From the NCBI RefSeq assembly GCF_036099295.1, contig NZ_CP107976.1, positions 3,472,001 through 3,536,000 on the forward strand: a stretch of 64,000 nt of DNA. Reading direction: 5' to 3'. The notes under the pieces are model-generated. The model did no database searches. It was not told the origin of the DNA and saw nothing but the letters and a program-made list of their open reading frames with translations. This document shows, piece by piece, positions 33,486 through 41,584 of this stretch; within the stretch, counting starts at the first letter, position 1, and each line of letters begins with the position of its first letter. The stretch is from Streptomyces sp. NBC_00358 (lineage in GTDB: Bacteria; Actinomycetota; Actinomycetes; Streptomycetales; Streptomycetaceae). A program made the position numbers and the translations under genes.

Positions 33486-36400
33486 CTATCCGCCCACAGA
33501 GGCGTGTTCGTCCGGTGGTTCTCCGTGAGCCCCGTCCTGAGGGTCCGCCGGGTCCTCGGTGAGCAGCCGCTCCAGCGCGGCACGGTCCGGAAGGCGGTCC
33601 GGCCGTACGACCTCGCCGTCGCGGACGTACAGGAACGCGGCCGTGACGGATTCCAGGGGCACACCCTGCCGCTCGGCCCAGCCGAGGCGGTACAGCGCGA
33701 GCTGGAGGGGGTCGGCGGTGCGACCGTGGCCGGTCTTCCAGTCGACGATCTCGTACGCCGTCCCGTCGCCGTCGTCCGTCCTGTAGACGGCGTCGATGCG
33801 GCCGCGGACGACCCGGCCGGCGATCGCGAGCTGGAAGGGCACCTCGACGCGGTACGGGGTGCGGTGCGCGTAGGGAGTGCGTTCGAAGGCGTCCTTCAGG
33901 GCTTCCAGGTCACGTTCGTCGGCGATCTCCGCCTCGCCGCCGGGCAGCTCCTCGGGGCCGAGCATGGGCAGCCGCAGTTCCTCGAAGCGGGACTCCACCC
34001 AGGCGTGGAAGCGCGTGCCCCGCCGCGCGGCGGGCTGCGGGGGGCGCGGCATGGGGCGCGCGAGTTCCTGCGCGAAGCCGTCCGGGTCGGCGGCCAGCCG
34101 CAGCAGCTGGGACGCGGTGAGCGAGGCCGGCAGGGGTACGTGGGTCACGGTCGCGCGGGCGCGCAGGAGCTCCCCGGTCAGCGCGTCCAGGTCACGGTCC
34201 CAGGAGGCGAGCGTGCGGGCCTCCTCCGGCGTGAGGCGCTCGCCCCCGGTCTCCTGGGGGTGCGGGCGGGCGGCGGGTACCGGGGCCGGTCCCTGGGACT
34301 GGTGCGGCACCGTGGGGCGGCCGCTCCCGTGGTCGGCCGGGCGGTCCCCCGGTCGTTCCGTCGCCCAGGAGTCCCAGTCGGCGTCGGAGTCGTCGCCCGC
34401 GGGCAGGGCGGTCTTCGCGAGGTCGCCGTCCGGGAAGGGGTCTTCCGGGAAGTGGTCCTCGGGAAGGTCGTCTTCGGAGAACCCTCCTTCGGAGAAGTCG
34501 TCCTCGTCGTAGGGCGGGATGTCGTCCTCCGGCGGGGGCGGCCACTCCGGGTCGTCGGACGACGCGGGGTCGTGGGCGGCCGCGGGACGGAGTCCGTCGG
34601 ACCCCGGGTGGGTCCCGTCGTGGGCCGCGACCCGCTCCAGGTGGGCGAGCACCGTCTCCGCCGCGGCACGTCGCCGGGCGAGGGCCGCGTCGTCGAGCGG
34701 GAGCGGCCAGGCGTGGTCGGCGGACGCCTCGCTCAGGGCGGGATTCTCTTCGTCCTCCGCCGGTTCGTCCGCCCAGACCTCGATCTCGCCGTGTCCGGCC
34801 GCGCAGTGGTCGTACAGGGCGTGCAGGAAGTCCGAGGGGCCGCGGGGCCGCTTCTGGGAGGGGCCCCACCAGTGTCCCGAGCCGAGCAGGAGCGAACGGG
34901 GGCGCGTGAACGTGACGTAGCCGAGGCGCAGTTCCTCGGTGTGCTGGTGGTCCTTCATGGCCTCGTGGAAGGCCTTGATGCCCTTGGCGTCCCAGGCCTC
35001 GACGTCCGGCAGGGTGTCGGCGTCGCCGCGCAGCCCGTGCGGCAGGACCTTGCCCTGGGCGGTCCATTTCTCGCGGCCCTGGCCACTGGGAAAGGTGCCG
35101 TTGACGAGACCGGGGACGACGACCACGTCCCACTCCAGGCCCTTGGACTTGTGCGCGGTGAGCACCTTGACGGTGTTCTCGCCGCCGGGCAAGGCGTTGT
35201 CCAGGCCCTTCTCGTACCGCGCGGCGGTGCGCAGGAAGCCGAGGAAGGCCAGCAGGCTCGCCTCGCCGTCCCCGGAGGCGAAGGACGCGGCGATGTCCAG
35301 GAAGTTCGACAGGGTCTCGCGACGGCGGGCGGCCAGGGCGTGCGGGGACGCGGAGAGCTCGACCTCCAGGCCGGTGACGGCGAGGACCCGGTGCAGGACG
35401 TCCATCAGCGGGTCGGCGAGCGAGCGGCGCAGGTCGCGCAGTTCGGCGGCGAGCCGTGCGAAACGCACGCGGGCGTCCGGGGAGAAGGGCAGCCCGTCGT
35501 CGTCCCCCGCGGCCCCGATGGGCGTCTCCAGGAACGTGTCGAGGGCGTCGGCGAGCGATATCACCTCGGCCGGGTCGACCCCCTCGACGGCCGCGGCGAG
35601 CTGGCGGTCCGGATCGTCGTCGGTCCCCACGCGTGCGTGGGACACGAGCAGACGGGCGCGACGGCCGAGGAGGGCGAGATCGCGCGGGCCGATCCGCCAG
35701 CGCGGGCCGGTGAGCAGCCGGACGAGGGAGGCGTTGGCCCCCGGGTCCTGGAGGACTTCGCAGACGGCCACGAGATCGGCCACCTCGGGCAGGTGCAGCA
35801 GACCGGAGAGGCCCACCACCTCGACGGGGATGTCGCGGGCGACGAGCGCGCCCTGGATCTCGGCGAAGTCGGTGGCGGTGCGGCACAGGACCGCGATCTC
35901 GGCGGGTTCCTTCCCGGTGCGTACGAGATGGGCGATCGAGTCGGCGAGCCAGTCGATCTCCTCCGCGTGGGTGCGCAGCAGCGCGCAGCGCACCAGGCCG
36001 TCACGCTCGGCTCCCGGGGCGGGCCGCAGGGCCTCCACGCCCGCGTGCATGGCGCGCAGCGGCTCCGCGAGGCCGTTGGCGAGGTCGAGGAGGCGGCCGC
36101 CGCTGCGGCGGTTCTCGCTGAGCGACTGGCGGGTGGCGGGGCCCCCGTCGGGGCGCGCGAAGTGCTCGGGGAAGTCGTCGAGGTTGGCCACGGAGGCGCC
36201 GCGCCAGCCGTAGATCGCCTGGCAGGGGTCGCCGACCGCGGTCACCGGGTGTCCCGTGCCGCCGCCGAACAGTCCGGCGAGCAGGACGCGCTGGGCGACC
36301 GAGGTGTCCTGGTACTCGTCCAGCAGGACGACCCGGAACTCGTCGCGCAGGATCTCGCCGACTTCGGGACGGGTGCGGGCCAGGGTGGCCGAGAGGGCGA

Positions 36401-37130
36401 TCTGATCGCCGAAGTCGAGCAGGTCCCGCTCGCGCTTCGCCGCTCGGTAGCGCCCCACCAGCGCGGCGAGTTCACGCCGGGCGGCGGCGGCCTCGGGGAC
36501 CTTGCGCAGATCCGCGTTGGTGAGTCCGGCGCTCTCCAGGGTGCGCAGCAGTTCGGCGTCGTAGGCACGCAGGTCCTCGGCCCGTACGAGGTGTTCGGAG
36601 AGCTCGGAGTCGAGGGTCAGGAGGTCGCCGACCAGGTCCGGGAAGGAGCGGGTCAGGGCCGGATAGTGGCCCGGCGCCTCGCGGAGCACGCGCGCGGCGA
36701 GCTGGTAGCGGGTGGCGTCGGCGAGCAGCCGGGACGTCGGTTCGAGCCCGATGCGCAGGCCGTGGTCGGTGAGCAGGCGGCCCGCGAAGGCGTGGTACGT
36801 GGAGATGACCGGCTCGCCCGGCGGGTTGTCGGGGTCGATGACGTCCGGGTCGGTGACGCCCGCCTTGACGAGTGCCTTGCGGACGCGTTCGGCGAGTTCA
36901 CCCGCCGCCTTGTTGGTGAACGTCAGTCCGAGGACCTGCTCGGGAGCCACCTGCCCGGTGCCGACCAGCCACACCACGCGAGCCGCCATCACCGTGGTCT
37001 TGCCCGAACCGGCTCCGGCCACGATCACCTGAGGGGCAGGCGGCGCGGTGATGCACTCCGTCTGCTCCGGGGTGAACGGGATCCCGAGGAGCTCCTTGAG
37101 CTGCTCGGGGTCGGTGATACGGGCGGGCAT
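33486..37130 (-). CDS. adnB: AdnB-type helicase-nuclease subunit
   Basis: A 1214-residue subunit of the heterodimeric AdnAB motor-nuclease that resects DNA double-strand ends. N-terminal SF1 helicase: Walker A VAGAGSGKTTVMAARVV, motif II LLDEYQDTSVAQ, motif III VGDPCQAIYGWRGA. C-terminal RecB-family nuclease: FHAWVESRFEELRLP and YEIVDWKTGHGR (catalytic Asp/Lys). Between them is an unusual acidic, Pro-rich linker (roughly residues 850-1010) with EDDF/SEDD/PEDH-type repeats. Start ATG 37130 precedes MPARITDPEQL. It lies 91 bases downstream of adnA, as Rv3201c follows Rv3202c. Both ATPase and nuclease motifs are intact. Confidence 0.93.
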   Translation of the reverse strand: MPARITDPEQLKELLGIPFTPEQTECITAPPAPQVIVAGAGSGKTTVMAARVVWLVGTGQVAPEQVLGLTFTNKAAGELAERVRKALVKAGVTDPDVIDPDNPPGEPVISTYHAFAGRLLTDHGLRIGLEPTSRLLADATRYQLAARVLREAPGHYPALTRSFPDLVGDLLTLDSELSEHLVRAEDLRAYDAELLRTLESAGLTNADLRKVPEAAAARRELAALVGRYRAAKRERDLLDFGDQIALSATLARTRPEVGEILRDEFRVVLLDEYQDTSVAQRVLLAGLFGGGTGHPVTAVGDPCQAIYGWRGASVANLDDFPEHFARPDGGPATRQSLSENRRSGGRLLDLANGLAEPLRAMHAGVEALRPAPGAERDGLVRCALLRTHAEEIDWLADSIAHLVRTGKEPAEIAVLCRTATDFAEIQGALVARDIPVEVVGLSGLLHLPEVADLVAVCEVLQDPGANASLVRLLTGPRWRIGPRDLALLGRRARLLVSHARVGTDDDPDRQLAAAVEGVDPAEVISLADALDTFLETPIGAAGDDDGLPFSPDARVRFARLAAELRDLRRSLADPLMDVLHRVLAVTGLEVELSASPHALAARRRETLSNFLDIAASFASGDGEASLLAFLGFLRTAARYEKGLDNALPGGENTVKVLTAHKSKGLEWDVVVVPGLVNGTFPSGQGREKWTAQGKVLPHGLRGDADTLPDVEAWDAKGIKAFHEAMKDHQHTEELRLGYVTFTRPRSLLLGSGHWWGPSQKRPRGPSDFLHALYDHCAAGHGEIEVWADEPAEDEENPALSEASADHAWPLPLDDAALARRRAAAETVLAHLERVAAHDGTHPGSDGLRPAAAHDPASSDDPEWPPPPEDDIPPYDEDDFSEGGFSEDDLPEDHFPEDPFPDGDLAKTALPAGDDSDADWDSWATERPGDRPADHGSGRPTVPHQSQGPAPVPAARPHPQETGGERLTPEEARTLASWDRDLDALTGELLRARATVTHVPLPASLTASQLLRLAADPDGFAQELARPMPRPPQPAARRGTRFHAWVESRFEELRLPMLGPEELPGGEAEIADERDLEALKDAFERTPYAHRTPYRVEVPFQLAIAGRVVRGRIDAVYRTDDGDGTAYEIVDWKTGHGRTADPLQLALYRLGWAERQGVPLESVTAAFLYVRDGEVVRPDRLPDRAALERLLTEDPADPQDGAHGEPPDEHASVGG

Positions 37131-37221
37131 GTCGGAGAGGCTAGCGGCGCCCGCTGACAACGGTGGCCACATCGGCGTCAGAGGCGAAAGAACCGCAGGT
37201 CAGCACGTGTGGTGCCGTACG

Positions 37222-40200
37222 TCACTCGACCACTTGCTGTCCCTCCGGCCGGGCGCTGCACGACGCCTGGAAGGAGCAGTGCGCGCAATGCTGTCCGGTC
37301 GTCGGGGAGAAGCGTTCGTCGAGGACCTTGCCGGCGGCGTTCGCCAGGAGGTCGCCGACCCACTCGCCCTCCAGCGGCTCCTGCGCCTGCACCTTGGGAA
37401 GGGTCTCGCCGCCGCTCTTCTTGGCGGCGCCCTGGCGGAGCTGGACGAGTTCGGCGCCGCCCGCCTCGGGTCGTACACCGTCGAAGACGTCGTCGACCGC
37501 GCCTTCACGGACGGCGAGCTGGTAGACGGCGAGCTGAGGGTGGTGGGTCACCTCGGCGGCGGTCGGCGCATGCTTGCCGGTCTTGAAGTCGACCACGTAG
37601 GCGCGGCCCTCGCGGTCGGCCTCGACACGGTCCATGGAGCCGCGGATGCGTACTTCGTAGGAGCCCGCTTCGAGGGTCACGTCGAAGTCGTGCTCGCTGG
37701 CCACCGGCGTACGGCCGGTGCGGTCCATGACGTGCCACTTCAGGAAGCGTTCGAGCGCCACGCGCGCGTGTTCCTTCTCCTGGGCGGACTTCCAGGGCGC
37801 GTCGAAGGCGAGCGCGTTCCACACCGAGTCGAGGCGCTCCATGAGGACGTCCAGGTCCGCGGGGGTACGTCCGGACGCGACCTCGTCGGCGAGGACGTGC
37901 ACCACGTTGCCGAAGCCCTGGGCTGCCGTCGCGGGCGCGTCGGCCTTCACCTCCCGCCCCAGGAACCACTGCAGGGAGCAGGTGTTGGCGAGTTGGTCGA
38001 GAGCGCTGCCGGAGAGCACGACGGGCTGGTCGCGGTCGCGCAGCGGGACCTTGCTCTCGGTCGGCTCGTACATGCCCCACCAGCGGTAGGGGTGCGCGGA
38101 GGGGACCAGTGGGCGGCCGTCCTCGTCGGCGAGCGCGGCGAGCCGGGCGAGGCGGCGGGCCGCGGCCTGCCTGAGGCCTTCCGAGACACGCGGGTCGACC
38201 GTGGTGGCGCGCAGCTCGGCGACCAGCGGGGCGACGGCCAGCGGGCGGCGCGGACGGCCGGTCACGTCCTTGGGTTCGACACCGAGTTCCGTGAGGAAGC
38301 GGGAGGGCTGGTCGCCGTCGTCGGCCGGCGCCTTGACCGCGGTCACGACGAGGCGTTCACGCGCGCGCGTGGCGGCCACGTAGAACAGCCGGCGTTCCTC
38401 GGACAGGAGTGCCCCGGGTGTGAGGGGTTCGGCGAGTCCGTCCCGCCCGATGCGGTCGGCCTCCAGCAGGGAGCCGCGCCGGCGCAGATCCGGCCACAGG
38501 CCCTCCTGGACGCCCGCGACGACGACGAGGCGCCACTCCAGGCCCTTGGAACGGTGCGCGGTCATCAGGCGTACGGCGTCGGGGCGGACGGCCCTTCGGG
38601 TGAGTGTGTCGGCCGCGATGTCCTCGGCGTCGATCTCCTCCAGGAAGTTCAGGGCGCCCCGGCCTCCCGTGCGCTCCTCGGCGCGGCCGGCGGTCGCGAA
38701 CAGCGCGCACACGGCGTCGAGGTCCCGGTCGGCGTTGCGTCCGGCCGCGCCGCCGCGCCGGGCGGACCGCTCCAGGCGCTGCGGCCACGGAGTGCCGTCC
38801 CACAGGTCCCAGAGGGCCTCCTCGGCCGTCCCGCCGCCCGCGAGGCGCTCACGCGCCGTACGCAGCAGCGCGCCGAGGCGCTGGGCCCCTCGGGCGTACG
38901 CCGGATCGTGCGCGACGAGCCGCTCCGGCTCGGCCAGCGCGCGGGCGAGCAGGACGTCGGACGGCGGCGGTACGAGGTTTCCCCCGGCGCGCTCCTCCTC
39001 CCGCAGCGCCCGCCCCAGGCGCCGCAGGTCGGCGGCGTCCATGCTCGCGAGCGGCGAGGCGAGGAGCGTGAGGGCGGTCTCGGTGTCGAGCCAGGACGCG
39101 ACGCGGACGTCCGCGGTGTCCTGAGGGAGATCGGTGTCACTGCCCGGGTCGGTGTCACCACGCCCGCCGGCGTCCGCACCCGCACCCGTATCGGCATCCG
39201 TATCGGCATCGACATCGACATCGACAAGCCGATCGGAGCCGGTACCCCCATTGGCGTCGGCGGACCCGTCGGAGGCGGCACCCGCACCGACCTCGGCGGA
39301 CCCGTCGGCGTCGGCACGCGCACCGGCGTCCGCGGGGTGGTCGGAGCCCGTCCGCGCGGCGGCGTCCTCGCCGGACGCCCCCTCCGGACCCGACTCGGCC
39401 CGGGCCACCGCCCGCAACGCCGTCAGCAGGGGCGCGACCGCGGGTTCGTGCCGCAGGGGCAGATCGTCGCCGTCGATGTCGAGGGGCACGCCCGCCGAGG
39501 TGAGCGCCCGCCGGATCGTGGGGATCGTCCGGGAACCGGCGCGCACCAGGACGGCCATCTCCCCCCACGGAACACCGTCCTCCAGATGGGCACGGCGCAG
39601 GATGTCCGCGATGTTGTCGAGCTCCGTGCCGGACGTCGGGTACGTGTAGACCTCGACCTGGCCCCCTCCCCGTACCGGGGACAGCTCGCGGTGGGCGCGG
39701 ACCTTCTGCGCCGGCAGACGGGTCAGCGGCATGCGCAGGGTGAGCAGACGGGTGGCTTCGAGCAGCCTGGCACCCGAGCGGCGGGACGTGCCGAGGACCT
39801 CGACCGGAGCCGGCCGGCCGTCCACGCGCGGGAAGGTGTCGGGGAAGTCCAGGATGCCGTTCACGTCGGCGCCGCGGAATGCGTAGATCGACTGGTCGGG
39901 GTCACCGAAGGCGACAAGGGTGCGGCCGCCTCCGGAGAGGCCGCGCAGCAGCCGCACCTGAGCGGGGTCTGTGTCCTGGTACTCGTCCACGTAGACGGCG
40001 TCGTACTGGGCGGCGAGCCGCCCGGCGACCTCGGGCCGCCGGGCGAGGAGCACCGCGCGGTGCACCAGTTCCGCGTAGTCGAGGACTCCCTGCATGTCGA
40101 GCACGTCGAGGTATTCGGCGAGGAAGGCGGCCGCCGCGCCCCAGTCCGGGCGGCCGATGCGCCGGGCGAAGGCCTCCAGGGCGTCGGGGCCGAGCCCGAG

Positions 40201-40785
40201 CTCCCGGCTGCGGGCGAGCACCGCGCGGACCTCGTCGGCGAAGCCGCGGGTGGTCAGGCAGGCGCGCAGCTCGTCGGGCCAGCGCACATGGGCGAGGCCG
40301 AGCCGCTCCAGGTCGGGCTGGCCCGCGAGCAGCTCGCGCACGGCGACGTCCTGCTCGGGGCCGGACAGCAGGCGCAGCGGCTCCACGAACAGGTCACTGT
40401 CCTGGTGGGCGCGGATCAGTGCGTAGCAGAAGGAGTGGAACGTGGTGGCCCGGGGCGCACGGGCGGCCCCTATGCGCAGCGCCATACGGTCCCGCAGCTC
40501 GACGGCCGCCTTGCGGCTGAACGTGAGCACCAGGATGCGTTCCGGGTCGCCGCCCCGTTCGATCCGGGCGGCCACGGATTCGACGAGCGTGGTCGTCTTG
40601 CCCGTGCCGGGACCCGCGAGCACGAGCAGGGGACCGCTCCGGTGGTCAACCACCGCGCGCTGTCCTGCGTCAAGACGAGGGGGATCCACCCGGGCCGGCG
40701 ACGTGCGCACCAGCCGGTACGCACCGCGGCCCCCCTGGCGCACCGATGGGTGCGTCAGGCGCCTGGTGGAAGAAGTGGAGCTCAC
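37222..40785 (-). CDS. adnA: AdnA-type helicase-nuclease subunit
   Basis: A 1187-residue partner of AdnB. Walker A is LAGPGTGKTTTLVE, motif II VYVDEYQDTDPAQ, motif III FGDPDQSIYAFRGA. The C-terminal nuclease has YVVDFKTGKHAP (catalytic residues). A likely iron-sulfur site is formed by the Cys of NTCSLQWFLG together with HCAHCSFQASC at the end. A low-complexity insert rich in Asp, Ala and Gly (about residues 470-555, with DADTDADTGA-like repeats) interrupts the helicase region. GTG 40785 is the start in use. First gene of the adnA-adnB pair. Confidence 0.93.
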   Translation of the reverse strand: MSSTSSTRRLTHPSVRQGGRGAYRLVRTSPARVDPPRLDAGQRAVVDHRSGPLLVLAGPGTGKTTTLVESVAARIERGGDPERILVLTFSRKAAVELRDRMALRIGAARAPRATTFHSFCYALIRAHQDSDLFVEPLRLLSGPEQDVAVRELLAGQPDLERLGLAHVRWPDELRACLTTRGFADEVRAVLARSRELGLGPDALEAFARRIGRPDWGAAAAFLAEYLDVLDMQGVLDYAELVHRAVLLARRPEVAGRLAAQYDAVYVDEYQDTDPAQVRLLRGLSGGGRTLVAFGDPDQSIYAFRGADVNGILDFPDTFPRVDGRPAPVEVLGTSRRSGARLLEATRLLTLRMPLTRLPAQKVRAHRELSPVRGGGQVEVYTYPTSGTELDNIADILRRAHLEDGVPWGEMAVLVRAGSRTIPTIRRALTSAGVPLDIDGDDLPLRHEPAVAPLLTALRAVARAESGPEGASGEDAAARTGSDHPADAGARADADGSAEVGAGAASDGSADANGGTGSDRLVDVDVDADTDADTGAGADAGGRGDTDPGSDTDLPQDTADVRVASWLDTETALTLLASPLASMDAADLRRLGRALREEERAGGNLVPPPSDVLLARALAEPERLVAHDPAYARGAQRLGALLRTARERLAGGGTAEEALWDLWDGTPWPQRLERSARRGGAAGRNADRDLDAVCALFATAGRAEERTGGRGALNFLEEIDAEDIAADTLTRRAVRPDAVRLMTAHRSKGLEWRLVVVAGVQEGLWPDLRRRGSLLEADRIGRDGLAEPLTPGALLSEERRLFYVAATRARERLVVTAVKAPADDGDQPSRFLTELGVEPKDVTGRPRRPLAVAPLVAELRATTVDPRVSEGLRQAAARRLARLAALADEDGRPLVPSAHPYRWWGMYEPTESKVPLRDRDQPVVLSGSALDQLANTCSLQWFLGREVKADAPATAAQGFGNVVHVLADEVASGRTPADLDVLMERLDSVWNALAFDAPWKSAQEKEHARVALERFLKWHVMDRTGRTPVASEHDFDVTLEAGSYEVRIRGSMDRVEADREGRAYVVDFKTGKHAPTAAEVTHHPQLAVYQLAVREGAVDDVFDGVRPEAGGAELVQLRQGAAKKSGGETLPKVQAQEPLEGEWVGDLLANAAGKVLDERFSPTTGQHCAHCSFQASCSARPEGQQVVE

Positions 40786-41033
40786 GTGGTTCGCCGGTCC
40801 TGGTGGTCGTACTGGTGGGCGGGCTGCCGCGCGTGGAGGGCGGTGACCGCGGGGTGAGCGGGACGCGTGCCGACGACGCTACGCCGGCGCGACTCGCGGA
40901 AGGAGGGCTTCCGATTCTTCCCTCACGTCACGTGCGCCCCGTGCCTCACGAACGTACGGCATGTCACGGATGTGCCTCGTTTCCCTCGTACGGGCCTCAG
41001 TTTCCCCCTCCGCACCGTGGATGCCGGAAGCTG

Positions 41034-41399
41034 TCAGGTGTGACCTTCCGCGCGTTCGCCGCCGTCCCATCGGGCCCGTCCCATGTCGACGCGTGGAAGA
41101 TGTCCCTCGGAGGCCCTGCTCGCCTCCCTCAGCGGCGTTCCCTCGGCGCGGTAGTGCGCCAGCGCGTCCAGTTCGTGGCCGGGGAGCAGCGCGCCGTCGG
41201 CGCGTACGACCCGCCACCACGGAACCGCGCTTCCATAGAGGGCCAGCACCCGGCCGACCTGGCGCGGGCCGCCCTCTTCCAGCCATTCGGCGATGTCTCC
41301 GTAGGTCATGACGCGGCCGGGCGGGATCAGCTCGGCGACGTCGAGGACCCGCTCCGCGTACTCCGGCAGGGCGTCCGCCGGACGGTTCTCCTCGCTCAT
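41034..41399 (-). CDS. Alkyltransferase-like (ATL) DNA-binding protein
   Basis: A 121-residue protein of the MGMT family. The helix-turn-helix region PPGRVMTYGDIAEWL and the recognition stretch GGPRQVGRVLAL are present. The alkyl-accepting PCHR motif of O6-methylguanine methyltransferase is replaced by PWWRVV, so the cysteine is Trp. Such ATL proteins cannot repair directly; they flip the damaged base and recruit nucleotide-excision repair. ATG 41399 (MSEEN) or 41408 are both possible. It lies upstream of adnA on the same strand, beyond a gap of about 250 bases, adding to the DNA-repair theme. Confidence 0.9.
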   Translation of the reverse strand: MSEENRPADALPEYAERVLDVAELIPPGRVMTYGDIAEWLEEGGPRQVGRVLALYGSAVPWWRVVRADGALLPGHELDALAHYRAEGTPLREASRASEGHLPRVDMGRARWDGGERAEGHT

Positions 41400-41584
41400 C
41401 CGCCCCATCCTGCCCCACCCCACCGACAACGTGAGCCCGCGGCGACTGTGCACATTCCTCGCCACGGAGTGACGCTTGAGACAGATTGCACGCCCCGCAT
41501 TTGCACCCTGATGCCCCCGTGTGTCGGTCGGGCATGCCACCATCGTGCGGGCGGTGACTGGTGATACGAGATCAAGAAGAGACC

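Noticed and set aside
33378..37157. A 1259-codon plus-strand open frame opposite adnB and the dipeptidase start
   Set aside because: The minus strand has complete helicase and nuclease motifs; the plus frame is Arg/Gly/Val-rich with no recognisable domain.
37048..40857. A 1269-codon plus-strand open frame opposite adnA
   Set aside because: Same reason: shadow of a long high-GC gene, low-complexity composition and no motif.
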